Shown here one piece after another: positions 17,322 to 26,829 of a DNA stretch of 64,000 nucleotides. The stretch is taken from the NCBI GenBank assembly GCA_045110335.1, contig JBGCGB010000033.1:1-64000 (forward strand). The letters are read 5' to 3'. The notes beneath the pieces are model-generated. The model saw nothing but the letters and a program-made list of their open reading frames with translations. It had not been told where the DNA came from and did no database searches. Both the position numbers and the translations under genes were made by a program. How positions within the stretch are numbered: position 1 is the first letter of the stretch; the number at the start of each line of letters is the position of its first letter. Origin of the DNA: CALBPI01 sp045110335 (GTDB lineage Bacteria; Pseudomonadota; Gammaproteobacteria; Steroidobacterales; Woeseiaceae).

Positions 17322-20300
17322 GTTTCTACCAACGCATGCTGACCAACCATCCGTTGGTCAATATTCTCTTTTTGGTCGTCGTTCTGATGGGGACGTTATC
17401 GTTCATCAGCATGCCGCGTGAGCAAGACCCCGAAATCAGCTTCAATTGGGTCCAGGTCACGACAACTCAGCCCGGCGCATCAGCCGAAGACATCGAAGAA
17501 TTAGTGACCGGTCCGCTAGAAGATGCGATCCGGGGTGTGCAGAACCTCCGTTTCGTCAACAGTCAATCCAGTGAAGGTCTCTCCAACATTCTCGTCCGGT
17601 TAGACGATCTAGATGAGCGCACCGCTGATAAGCGGATAACCGACTTGCGCCGTGAAATCCAGGCGAAGTTTAACGAGGAGTTGCCAGAAGATGCGAATGA
17701 CCCCGAGGTCATTGAGCTTAATACATCCTCCGGTTTTCCGACCGCTCTCGTCGTCGTTGCAGGTCAAGCCGATGATGAAGTTCTCCGCAGCAATGCAAAA
17801 CGCATCCAACTCGATCTAGAACGGATGAAAGGCGTCGATCAAGTGACTGCCTTCGGTCTTCACGAGCCCGAATTATTGGTGAGTTTTGACCCCGAAGCAC
17901 TGGCGGCCCGCGGTATACGCGCGACGAATATTGCCAATACATTGCGTGACGGTTTTCGTAATACCTCGGCAGGCACCGTCGACGTCGGCGACAACGCATG
18001 GTTGATTCGCGTGGACGAATTGACCAGCTCGCCCGAGACGTTAGCGCAGCTTGAGTTGGGCTCTCCAACCGATATGAATAGCGTCCGACTGGGCGAAGTC
18101 GCACGGGTTTCACGCGCCAGAAAAGATCCTAATCAACTCGTACGTTACGAACAACGACCTGCGGTCGCCATGGCAGTGACTAAAGTCGCCTATACCAATA
18201 CGCTGGATCTTATCAACGAGATCTCCGAGTACGTTAACGAAACGGATGAACTGCTGGAACAAGCGGGTATCGATGTTTTGGTTGCCGATGACCAAACAGT
18301 GCAAACCCGACAAGCGCTCGGCGTCATGGAGAAAAACTCCCTACTCGGGCTGATGCTCGTACTCCTGGTGTGCTGGGCATTTCTCGGTCTGCGCATTGCC
18401 GCGATGGTCACACTGGGTATTGTGTTTTCGATCACCGGTACCATTTGGGCGCTCGACATTACCGGTAATACGTTAAACGTCTCCGTCCTGCTCGGCATCG
18501 TGATTGTTCTCGGCATGCTAGTGGATGACGCTGTCGTTGTTGTTGAAGCCATGTACTACCGCATTCAACGTGGTCAAGACCCGTTGAAGTCCGCGCTCGA
18601 TTCTATTGGAGAAGTCGGTACGCCGGTCACGGCAGCGGTGCTAACAACGATCAGTGCATTTTTGCCGCTCATGCTTCTCCCCGGCATTATCGGCAAGTTC
18701 ATGTTCGTGATTCCGTTTGTCGTCACGGTCGGATTACTGGTGAGCCTAGTGGAGGCATTCTGGATATTGCCGGCGCACGTCATTTCACTCGGTGGTGCCG
18801 TTAAGCGTGGACGGGTACAGGTGCGTCGAGAGCGCATCACGCGACGTGTGCGCTTACGCTATGGACGTATGTTGGCATGGGTAATCCGCCGCCCGGTGCG
18901 TTCCTGTATAGCTGGGGTCGCCGTCATGCTCGTGGCCTTCGGGGCCGCGGCAACAGGACAAATCAGAAATGAATTTTTCACGTTCGACCCGGTTCGACTG
19001 TTCTATATTCATTTTGAAATGCCGCCGGATTCCAGACTGGAAGACACACTTGCAGCAGCGGAGTTAACTGAAGCCACACTTAATACGATTCTACGCCCAG
19101 AGGAAACACGCGCGGTCACCGTACAAGCAGGATTGAAATTCACAGAAACAGAAGCGCTGATTGGCGACCAATGGGCACAAATTCAGGTCTCGTTAAATCC
19201 GCGAGGCACCGGTCAGCGCAGCGTGTCCGAGATTGTCGCGGCGGTTCGGGAAGCAGTCGTCGACATACCCACCGCAGCCGAAATCACCTTTCTTGAAATC
19301 TCTGGCGGTCCGCCACGTGAGCCACCGGTCAAGGTGAAGGTTCGCGGTGACAATTTCGAAGATATCGGAGAAGCGGCAAATCGCGTTAAGGACATTGTCG
19401 CCACGATCCCCGGCATTAGGGATATTCGGGATAGCGAATTAGTCGGCCGACGTCAATTAGTTATCGATCTGCAAGAATCTCAAATTCGAGCATTCGGACT
19501 AGCGCCTTCGGAAGTCTCCCGGCTGTTGCGATTGCACACCGATGGCGAAATCGTATCAACGTTGCGCTCAAGCGGCGAAAAAGTTGAGCTTCGCGTGCGA
19601 GCAGATGACGCTGCTCTCGACCGGATCGAAGCGGTTCTCGATGCGCCGATCGCATTGCCAGATGGTCGAATCACGTCATTCAGGCCCCTAGTTGGAACAC
19701 AAATAGAACGTGGCCGCGGGGTGATTCAGCACTATAACTTCAGGCGCGTGATTCAAGTCACCGCAGATCTAGTACCTGAGACAACAGATACCGTAACGGC
19801 CAATCAAATAGTCGTCGATGGCTGGGCCGAGATCGCGCAGGAGTATCCCGAGATTGAGCTCGACTTTACCGGTGCATTGGATGACATCCAAGAAAGTCTA
19901 GATTCCATGTTACCGCTAATGCTGTTCGGCTTGGGTTTAATCTATCTGTTGCTTGCAACGCAATTCCGCAGTTACTTCCAGCCTCTACTCATTCTGTTGA
20001 CCGTTCCTATGTCCCTAACCGGCGTTATTTTCGGACTCTGGGCGACGGGCAATCCGTTGAGCCTCTACACCATCTATGGTGCTGTCGCATTGACGGGTAT
20101 TGCAGTGAATGCGGCGATTGTTCTGATCGACGCGGCGAACCAACGCGTAGCCGCGGGCATGCGACCGTTACATGCAACGATCTACGCGGCCCGTCGTCGC
20201 GTCATTCCGGTGTTAATGACCACCACCACGACCATTGCTGGCCTATTCTCACTGGCGGTCGGATTAGGCGGTAAGTCTTTGCTCTGGGGGCCGGTCGCCA

Positions 20301-20428
20301 CCAGCATTGTTTCTGGCCTCATCGTCGCATCGGCGCTGACGTTGTTCGTCATTCCCATGCTCTATCGATTGGCGATGCGCAACCAACGACGTGCTACGAA
20401 TCAGGATCCGACACCAACAGACGCATAA
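17318..20428 (+). CDS. RND-type efflux transporter (AcrB/MexF superfamily)
   Basis: A 1036-residue inner-membrane pump with twelve predicted helices: one at the N-terminus, a block around 335-560, another around 860-1030, and two large periplasmic loops. The proton-relay pair is present in TM4 (GMLVDDAVVVVEA), and TM10 reads GIAVNAAIVLID, as in pumps of the MdtB/CzcA-like groups rather than AcrB. ATGA overlap with the adaptor gene. With that adaptor it should export hydrophobic or toxic compounds; no outer-membrane factor is encoded nearby. Substrate not predictable. Confidence 0.94.
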   Translation: MSFYQRMLTNHPLVNILFLVVVLMGTLSFISMPREQDPEISFNWVQVTTTQPGASAEDIEELVTGPLEDAIRGVQNLRFVNSQSSEGLSNILVRLDDLDERTADKRITDLRREIQAKFNEELPEDANDPEVIELNTSSGFPTALVVVAGQADDEVLRSNAKRIQLDLERMKGVDQVTAFGLHEPELLVSFDPEALAARGIRATNIANTLRDGFRNTSAGTVDVGDNAWLIRVDELTSSPETLAQLELGSPTDMNSVRLGEVARVSRARKDPNQLVRYEQRPAVAMAVTKVAYTNTLDLINEISEYVNETDELLEQAGIDVLVADDQTVQTRQALGVMEKNSLLGLMLVLLVCWAFLGLRIAAMVTLGIVFSITGTIWALDITGNTLNVSVLLGIVIVLGMLVDDAVVVVEAMYYRIQRGQDPLKSALDSIGEVGTPVTAAVLTTISAFLPLMLLPGIIGKFMFVIPFVVTVGLLVSLVEAFWILPAHVISLGGAVKRGRVQVRRERITRRVRLRYGRMLAWVIRRPVRSCIAGVAVMLVAFGAAATGQIRNEFFTFDPVRLFYIHFEMPPDSRLEDTLAAAELTEATLNTILRPEETRAVTVQAGLKFTETEALIGDQWAQIQVSLNPRGTGQRSVSEIVAAVREAVVDIPTAAEITFLEISGGPPREPPVKVKVRGDNFEDIGEAANRVKDIVATIPGIRDIRDSELVGRRQLVIDLQESQIRAFGLAPSEVSRLLRLHTDGEIVSTLRSSGEKVELRVRADDAALDRIEAVLDAPIALPDGRITSFRPLVGTQIERGRGVIQHYNFRRVIQVTADLVPETTDTVTANQIVVDGWAEIAQEYPEIELDFTGALDDIQESLDSMLPLMLFGLGLIYLLLATQFRSYFQPLLILLTVPMSLTGVIFGLWATGNPLSLYTIYGAVALTGIAVNAAIVLIDAANQRVAAGMRPLHATIYAARRRVIPVLMTTTTTIAGLFSLAVGLGGKSLLWGPVATSIVSGLIVASALTLFVIPMLYRLAMRNQRRATNQDPTPTDA

Positions 20429-20482
20429 GGGATTGCACCCGACGTTGCTAAAAACCTCTACCGTATTGTCGCGCAGCGTACC

Positions 20483-21301
20483 CTAAGATGTCTCCGATAG
20501 CGGCTCGACGACGTCACTCACGCTAACACGGCCCGTGTCGCGCGGAATGATGTTCACACCAAACATGATTTTCTTCGAGTCAGGATCCTGTCGATACTGC
20601 CGCAGTGTTTCCAAAGGTTCTCTTTCGGGATCCCTTTGTCCGCTCTCCGGATCGACCGTGGTGAAGATACAGCGACTGCATTGTGATGCGACTCGAAAAT
20701 CAAGATCATTCACACGCAGCACCGCCCAATCGTCTTCAACAAAAGGCTCCGTGGTTTCCACGATGATGTTGGGACGAAAATGCGCCATTGATACCGGTTT
20801 CTCCAAACGACTATTCAGTTCGTCGAGTGAGGCCGTACCAATCAATAAGATTGGATAGCCATCGGCGAAACTGACTTCGTCGCCATCGCGATCACGTTTG
20901 TCGACCGGTAAGAACCGCCGATGCTCAGCCGATTGATAAACCAACCGAACCGATTTACTCAACACGGCTGACAACCAAGCAGCCGCCGCGTCTCCGGCAT
21001 CCCGGGCATGCACGGTGTCCGCCCAAACCACGACGGACATCACCTTCGCCGAATGATCTGGTCGTGCGACATCGCAGCGCTCACCACCGTTGAACATCGT
21101 GATGCCCGTTGCATGCGACTCGACCAAGATTTGCGTCATTTGAGGCAATTGGCGACCCGTGATAAATCGCCCATTCCCATCAACCACAAGCCAGCGTCGA
21201 TCACCTTCGAAGCCTCTCCCAGTAACTAAAATTGAGTCATGCGCATTGCCTGCGAACGATTTCACCGGATAGGTCAAAATCGATTGGATTCTATTTGTCA
21301 T
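20483..21301 (-). CDS. MOSC domain protein (YcbX/mARC-like)
   Basis: A 272-residue protein with the N-terminal MOSC beta-barrel domain (opening IQSILTYPVKSFAG, then GFEGDRRWLVVD) and a C-terminal MOSC domain carrying the conserved cysteine region QCSRCIFTTVDPESG, the molybdenum-cofactor ligand region in YcbX and mARC. These enzymes reduce N-hydroxylated compounds, with electrons from a ferredoxin-like partner; E. coli YcbX has a fused 2Fe-2S domain that is absent here. Convergent with the RND pump, separated by 54 nt. Confidence 0.9.
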   Translation of the reverse strand: MTNRIQSILTYPVKSFAGNAHDSILVTGRGFEGDRRWLVVDGNGRFITGRQLPQMTQILVESHATGITMFNGGERCDVARPDHSAKVMSVVVWADTVHARDAGDAAAAWLSAVLSKSVRLVYQSAEHRRFLPVDKRDRDGDEVSFADGYPILLIGTASLDELNSRLEKPVSMAHFRPNIIVETTEPFVEDDWAVLRVNDLDFRVASQCSRCIFTTVDPESGQRDPEREPLETLRQYRQDPDSKKIMFGVNIIPRDTGRVSVSDVVEPLSETS

Positions 21302-21406
21302 AACTACCTCAAGACGCTAAGAGCAGGAGAACAGTATATCGACCAAACACAGCTCAAGTTCTTGATTCTCTCGCCGCTATTTAACTGAATCTAGTGAATA
21401 CCAAAA

Positions 21407-23455
21407 ATGGCTCCGATGTTCCCCATCCAGATGCGTATAAGACCAATGATGCAAAGTATCCGCTCGCTCCCCGAGACCCGAAAATACCGCAATACTGTAA
21501 TGACGTTGGCGGCATCCGCCGTGCTTTGCAGCACAGCGATCGGACAAGTTGATAACTTCGATTCGCTCTACCTTGATATGCCAGTCATGATTGATGATGA
21601 GCTGTTGCGAGAAAGCCAACCGCTCTCCGACGCAGCCGCCTACGTGACTGTCATCACCGGTGAGATGATCAATGACTTTGGATATAGAACCATCGGAGAA
21701 ATGCTATCGGCACAGGCCGGGTTCACCATTTCCGACGATGGCGTCCGTTCATATGTCGGTGTGAGAGGCCTATCTTCACCCGGCGAATTTAATAGCCGCG
21801 TTTTATTCATGGTCAATGGCCAGCGACTGAATGATGGTGGTCTCGATAGCTGGTTCTCAGGCGAAAATAATCCAATCGATATACGCAGTATCGAGCGGGT
21901 TGAGATCATTCGAGGTCCTGGCACGTCTGCTTATGGCCCCAATGCGTGGCTGGGTGTTATCAATGTCATCACAAAGACTGGTCGGGCCCGCGGCGGACTC
22001 GATGTTTACGCGGGTACCGATGACGGGCGTCGAAATCTCGCCAGTATTGGCTATGGCGATCGACTCAAAAATGGTCTCGACTTCGATGTTTCATTGCGGA
22101 TGTTGCGCGATGATGGCCCGGAAACAGTTTTCGTCGAAGCCTTTGACCGACCCAACACAAACAATGGTATTGCGGAAAATCTACTCAGCAAAGATGGTGA
22201 GACCGCCTTACTAACCGCCGCCTGGGAGGACTTTAATTTCCAGCACGGGTTTTCGAAATACGAACTTAAGAGCCCCGTCGCCCCATTCTTTTCGGATTTC
22301 AATGATGACCGTGTCGATTATGTCGACGACGTTGAATTCACAATGCTTCAATGGCGACGAGTTTTTTCAAATGGCCTTGATGCAAGAGTACGTATCCATC
22401 AGGAATCGACGCGCACCCGAATCACCAATAGCTATGCAAGCGTCCTACCGTTCTTACCTGACCCTACCCAAATAACGGATATCAAAACACGTACGCGGTC
22501 AATGGAGTTTGACCTTGAACGCACCTTTGGGATCCACTCTTTGTCGACCGGTATTTTTGTGACACGAAAATCACCCTTGTCCGGCGTGACCGCCGTTTCC
22601 GGCATACCGGAACGAGCGAGCGCCGCCAGCTCACGAATAAACTCGGTCTATTTCAACAACGAAAGTGCGCTGAGTGATGCCACACGCATCATCATTGGCA
22701 TGCGGGTAGAAAAGAGAAAGGGCGAACAGAGTAGGCTAAACCCACGCGTCGCTTGGATCCAAGACCTAAACGATGCAATGACGTTGAAGATTATCCTGGG
22801 TTCCGCTAGCCGTGAACCGAATTGGAGTGAAAACAGCTATGCATTCGCTCGACCCGTCGAAGATTTCGATCTATCTGAAGAAAACATCAATACGACCGAA
22901 ATCCAGCTGACCCCGGCCAATGGCAATCAGGATTGGCATATCTCGATCTACGACTATCGATTCAGTGACGTCATCACACCTGGCAACGATCCTGCCTTTC
23001 GAGGTCCCGTCTACATCAATGCCCCGCAAGATCAGCGTCACCGCGGCATCGAGTTCGATCGACGTTTTCAATTCGAGCACTTCAACCTAAGCGGGAACCT
23101 GTCTTACGTTCAAGCGCGTACCGGATTTGATAACCGACGCAGCCTCTTCGCACCCAGAACAACTGCAAATCTCGCGATTAGTAATTTGAAACTGTTCAAT
23201 GAATGGCGCTTGAGTGCGGAGGCCAGATACAGAAGCAGTCAACTGTCTTACAGCGGACAAGAGGTGCCCGGAGCATTGATACTGTTCGGCTCCTTGCATT
23301 GGCAGCCACGCTTTATTCGTAATCTGGACGTTAGCTTTAGAGCAAGAAACATTACTGATCAGACTTATTTCGATCCTATCGCCGCTTTTCATCTTTCCGA
23401 TCGATTAGTTCAACCGGGTCGAACCCTGAGCGTAGAGCTCACTTGGCGACCTTAA
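21407..23455 (+). CDS. TonB-dependent receptor of a receptor/binding-protein/kinase operon
   Basis: A 682-residue receptor: an N-terminal signal region ending near STAIGQ, a plug domain (AAYVTVITGEMINDFG; VEIIRGPGTSAYGPNAWLGVINVITK), and a beta-barrel ending LSVELTWRP. The terminal residue is Pro after WR rather than Phe, slightly unusual for a barrel. The start is uncertain: Met codons also occur at residues 4, 9, 14 and 15, and a start at 14/15 would give a more normal signal peptide. It is followed 4 nt later by the substrate-binding protein. Ligand unknown. Confidence 0.9.
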   Translation: MAPMFPIQMRIRPMMQSIRSLPETRKYRNTVMTLAASAVLCSTAIGQVDNFDSLYLDMPVMIDDELLRESQPLSDAAAYVTVITGEMINDFGYRTIGEMLSAQAGFTISDDGVRSYVGVRGLSSPGEFNSRVLFMVNGQRLNDGGLDSWFSGENNPIDIRSIERVEIIRGPGTSAYGPNAWLGVINVITKTGRARGGLDVYAGTDDGRRNLASIGYGDRLKNGLDFDVSLRMLRDDGPETVFVEAFDRPNTNNGIAENLLSKDGETALLTAAWEDFNFQHGFSKYELKSPVAPFFSDFNDDRVDYVDDVEFTMLQWRRVFSNGLDARVRIHQESTRTRITNSYASVLPFLPDPTQITDIKTRTRSMEFDLERTFGIHSLSTGIFVTRKSPLSGVTAVSGIPERASAASSRINSVYFNNESALSDATRIIIGMRVEKRKGEQSRLNPRVAWIQDLNDAMTLKIILGSASREPNWSENSYAFARPVEDFDLSEENINTTEIQLTPANGNQDWHISIYDYRFSDVITPGNDPAFRGPVYINAPQDQRHRGIEFDRRFQFEHFNLSGNLSYVQARTGFDNRRSLFAPRTTANLAISNLKLFNEWRLSAEARYRSSQLSYSGQEVPGALILFGSLHWQPRFIRNLDVSFRARNITDQTYFDPIAAFHLSDRLVQPGRTLSVELTWRP

Positions 23456-23459
23456 TCCG

Positions 23460-24389
23460 ATGTCCATAAGCCGTCGACAATTTTTGACACTTGCGTCGGG
23501 CCTCTGCCTACCGCAAGTATCAAATGCGGCGGTTGCTGTCGCACGGAACGATAAGATCATCGTCATGTATGACTATGCGAGCGAGCTACAGTCAACAATC
23601 TTCACCGCACTCGACCAGCAGTTAACCGGCTATCGGTTGCAAAAAATGGACCTCCCGCAAGCTAGTTACCTCGCCACCAGTCTGGATGGAGATCCGGCTT
23701 CGCTGATAGTCACTATCGGCGATGACGCAGCCATTGCGTTGAGAGACCAGTCACCGGTCATCGGAACGACTGATATCTGCCTAACTGGACTTTCAGATAT
23801 TGAGCCTGATTTCGACCGACCCGTGAGTGCGATCACGCGCATAGAGCCTGATTACGCCGAATATCTTCGCCGGTTGCAAAGAACGTTTCCGGATCTTCGG
23901 ACCCTAGGCGTGATCACCAGCACTAAAGAAAACCAACGCTGGGACAGCTTGGAGCGAGCCGCAGAAGAAAATGAGCTAAAGCTCTCACGTTTTCAAATCA
24001 CCAAACGGGAAGAGCTATCCGACGCACTAAACTACGTTGCGCGCCGAGCCGATGTCCTGTTCGCGCTCGACGATCCAACCATTTTCAATCAATTTACGGC
24101 ACGCCATATTCTTGTTTTCTGTCTGCGGCAACGACTACCGATTATCGGACCGAACGCCGGCTGGGTCCGGAGCGGCTCGATCTTTTCTGTTGCATATGAC
24201 TATGCCGAACTCGGACGCTCCTATGGTGAACTTTGTCACCAAATAATCAACGCCCCCGCCCATCAAGCACCGTTGAAGCTTGGCACACCACCAAACGCCC
24301 AAAAATATCTTTTGAACACGAAGAATGCGGAGCTTTACCGGATGAACATTGAACTGCCAGCGGCAGAGGATGTCGTTACCTATGAATAA
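23460..24389 (+). CDS. Tat-exported ABC-type substrate-binding protein (ABC_sub_bind family)
   Basis: A 309-residue protein with a twin-arginine signal SRRQFL (4-9), a hydrophobic stretch and a cleavage region near VSNAAVA. The mature part has a type I periplasmic-binding fold: two Rossmann-like lobes with LIVTIGDDAA, TLGVITSTKENQ, DVLFALDDPTIF and PIIGPNAGWVRSG. This layout fits the ABC_sub_bind group (often beside sensors and not always with a transporter). No permease or ATPase lies nearby; instead it overlaps the hybrid kinase gene by 8 nt. It probably delivers the imported ligand to the kinase or acts as its sensing partner. Tat export suggests folding before export. Confidence 0.85.
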   Translation: MSISRRQFLTLASGLCLPQVSNAAVAVARNDKIIVMYDYASELQSTIFTALDQQLTGYRLQKMDLPQASYLATSLDGDPASLIVTIGDDAAIALRDQSPVIGTTDICLTGLSDIEPDFDRPVSAITRIEPDYAEYLRRLQRTFPDLRTLGVITSTKENQRWDSLERAAEENELKLSRFQITKREELSDALNYVARRADVLFALDDPTIFNQFTARHILVFCLRQRLPIIGPNAGWVRSGSIFSVAYDYAELGRSYGELCHQIINAPAHQAPLKLGTPPNAQKYLLNTKNAELYRMNIELPAAEDVVTYE

Positions 24390-26829
24390 GTGGACTCGTC
24401 TTTTCCGGCAAATCAGTCTCCAAAAGCAGCTGGTCATTTTGGCCGTTTCACTACTAATTCTTAGTGGTGGCATCAGTAGCTATCTGACCGTCTCTGCAAC
24501 TATCTCCAGTGCACGCGATCAGGCCAAATCCGCGGCGATGCTATTCAGTGGATCCTTCGCGAAGGCTGCGGAGTTTGGTTTGTACACGGAAAGCGCCCCG
24601 GAACTAGCGACCGCGGCTGACTTAATCAACAACGTTCCGTTCATTGCCGGCGTCAGCGTGCGTGACAATGACAATCTGGAAATCTATCGGGAGATGTTCC
24701 ACGCAACGACACCACAGCGACTGGCGGATGCAAAGAATACGTTGGCATCATTGCGATTGAACCCTTTCAACAAGGGGGAGATCATCGAACTGACACGGCC
24801 GGTCTATGCATCAACCTTTAGCGACGATATCAGCAGTCCGAATAGAAACCGGAATCGTACCGAACTCGGCGCCGTTGTGGTCATTTTCGATTACTCCAGC
24901 ATTCAACAAGAACTTCGATCGAGTGTGGTGTTTACGATCGCCAGTTATCTGGCCATCATTATCGTGGCCAGCGTGGTTGCCTATTTACTGGCGGGAAGCC
25001 TGTTAAAACCTGTGTCCGACGTCATGGTCGGACTTAGCGACGTGTCCGAAGGGAACTTTTCGCATCGCGTCAGCACTCACGCCGGTGGCGAACTACGTCA
25101 ATTGGTCGATGGGTTCAATGTAATGGTAGAAGGCTTACAGCACTACAGCCAAGAAACCATTCGCGCTCGCGATGCGTTGGAACAGCGTGTTGAGGAGCGC
25201 ACGAAGGCACTCTACGAAGAAAAAGAGCGCGCCGAAATGGCTAACCGCACCAAGAGCGAATTTCTAGCCCGAATGAGTCATGAAATCAGAACGCCGATGA
25301 ACGGTGTATTGGGTATGACAGAACTATTACTGACCTCAGACTTGAAACCCAGTGATCGTCGTTACACGGAGACCATCCAGACATCAGGCACCGCATTGCT
25401 CCACATTATTAATGACATCCTGGACTTTTCCAAAATTGAAGCTGGCAAGATGGAATTGGACTATGAGCCGATGTCGATTCGCAATATTGCCGAAGAAGTG
25501 GGCAGCATGCTCGCGCAGACGGCACAAAACAAAGGGGTTGAGTTAGCTGTTGATGTCAGCCCAACGATTCATTCCAACGTCCTGGGCGATGCCGGACGTC
25601 TGCGACAAGTGCTCATCAACCTACTCGGCAATGCGATCAAATTCACTGAAGATGGTGAGGTCATTTTACGAGTTCGCGAGTCTGATGACTCGCCCTTGCG
25701 GACAGATAGTCGACGCTTCCGAATAGAGGTTCAAGATACCGGAATCGGCATTAGCCCCGACAAACTGGAAGATATTTTCGAGTCATTCACACAAGAAGAT
25801 GGCTCAACTACACGTAGATTCGGCGGCACCGGTTTGGGCTTGGCGATTAGTCGACAACTGGTCGGACTAATGGGCTCACAACTCAGCGTGAAGAGCATTA
25901 TTGGCGAAGGGGCGACCTTCTACTTCGATGTCGATCTTGAGTTAGTGGAAGATGCACCGAAACCGATGGACATCAATTTCGCCAATCTGAAAGCTGTTGT
26001 CATCGACGATAGCGCAACCAATGTTGAAGTGTTGCGCCATCAACTTCAGGCATGGTCAATGGAGGTGTTTGCAACAACTGACACCGATGAAGCGCTCAAC
26101 GCGCTGAAGGAACTCGCCGCTGCCGGTACACCTGCAGATATTGCCTTTGTCGATGCGCATATGCCCAATTGCGATGGCTTCATGTTCGCCGAACGTGTGC
26201 GCGCGGAACTCGACCACGAAGTGACGCCGGCGCTGCTATTACTCTCATCCGCAGATCTGATCAGAAACCAGGACGCCTTGAACAGTGGTTTTAAAACCAT
26301 TCTGAGAAAACCGGTGCTGCAGGGCGAGCTCCTTAGCACGATCGAACGCGCGTTGACCGAACAACAACCGGAAGACCCAACAACAACGTCTGGCAGGGTG
26401 CTCGTCAATCAAACGCTCGGCTTCTCTAATAAGGTGCTCGTTGTAGAGGACAACAAGGTCAATCAGAAAGTGACCTGCGCCATGCTGAAGAAGCTAGGTA
26501 TCGAATTCGAGCTAGCGGAAAATGGGTTGGAAGCCACAGAAGCCGTCGCCAAACAAGACTTCTCGTTGATTCTGATGGACTGTCAAATGCCTGTTATGGA
26601 CGGATTTGAAGCGACGCATGAGATTCGTCAACAAACCAAAGCCTCTAAGAGTCCCGAGCCAATCATTATCGCGCTGACAGCGAATGCACTGCAGGGCGAT
26701 GCTGAACGTTGTATCAGCGCTGGCATGGATGACTACATGAGTAAACCGTTCACATTGGACAATCTGCAAAAAATGCTCGCGAAGCATGTGCCCACAGATG
26801 CGAATCTAGACTCAAAGAAGGCCGGGTGA
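24382..26829 (+). CDS. Hybrid sensor histidine kinase (CHASE8-like sensor, HAMP, HisKA, HATPase, two receivers)
   Basis: An 815-residue kinase: TM1 (about 17-35), a periplasmic CHASE8-like domain (about 38-180), TM2 (about 183-204), HAMP (205-257), coiled coil, H-box FLARMSHEIRTPMNG with His300, HATPase with GTGLGLAISRQ, receiver 1 (Asp590 in FVDAHMPNCDG, Lys in LRKPV) and receiver 2 (Asp733 in LMDCQMPVMDGFEA, Lys in MSKPFT). The usual histidine phosphotransfer domain at the C-terminus is absent, so output needs a separate Hpt protein or acts otherwise. I use the ATG overlapping the upstream stop; the longer frame adds 11 codons inside that gene. Its 3' end overlaps the convergent desaturase gene by 18 nt. 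Confidence 0.94.
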   Translation: MNKWTRLFRQISLQKQLVILAVSLLILSGGISSYLTVSATISSARDQAKSAAMLFSGSFAKAAEFGLYTESAPELATAADLINNVPFIAGVSVRDNDNLEIYREMFHATTPQRLADAKNTLASLRLNPFNKGEIIELTRPVYASTFSDDISSPNRNRNRTELGAVVVIFDYSSIQQELRSSVVFTIASYLAIIIVASVVAYLLAGSLLKPVSDVMVGLSDVSEGNFSHRVSTHAGGELRQLVDGFNVMVEGLQHYSQETIRARDALEQRVEERTKALYEEKERAEMANRTKSEFLARMSHEIRTPMNGVLGMTELLLTSDLKPSDRRYTETIQTSGTALLHIINDILDFSKIEAGKMELDYEPMSIRNIAEEVGSMLAQTAQNKGVELAVDVSPTIHSNVLGDAGRLRQVLINLLGNAIKFTEDGEVILRVRESDDSPLRTDSRRFRIEVQDTGIGISPDKLEDIFESFTQEDGSTTRRFGGTGLGLAISRQLVGLMGSQLSVKSIIGEGATFYFDVDLELVEDAPKPMDINFANLKAVVIDDSATNVEVLRHQLQAWSMEVFATTDTDEALNALKELAAAGTPADIAFVDAHMPNCDGFMFAERVRAELDHEVTPALLLLSSADLIRNQDALNSGFKTILRKPVLQGELLSTIERALTEQQPEDPTTTSGRVLVNQTLGFSNKVLVVEDNKVNQKVTCAMLKKLGIEFELAENGLEATEAVAKQDFSLILMDCQMPVMDGFEATHEIRQQTKASKSPEPIIIALTANALQGDAERCISAGMDDYMSKPFTLDNLQKMLAKHVPTDANLDSKKAG

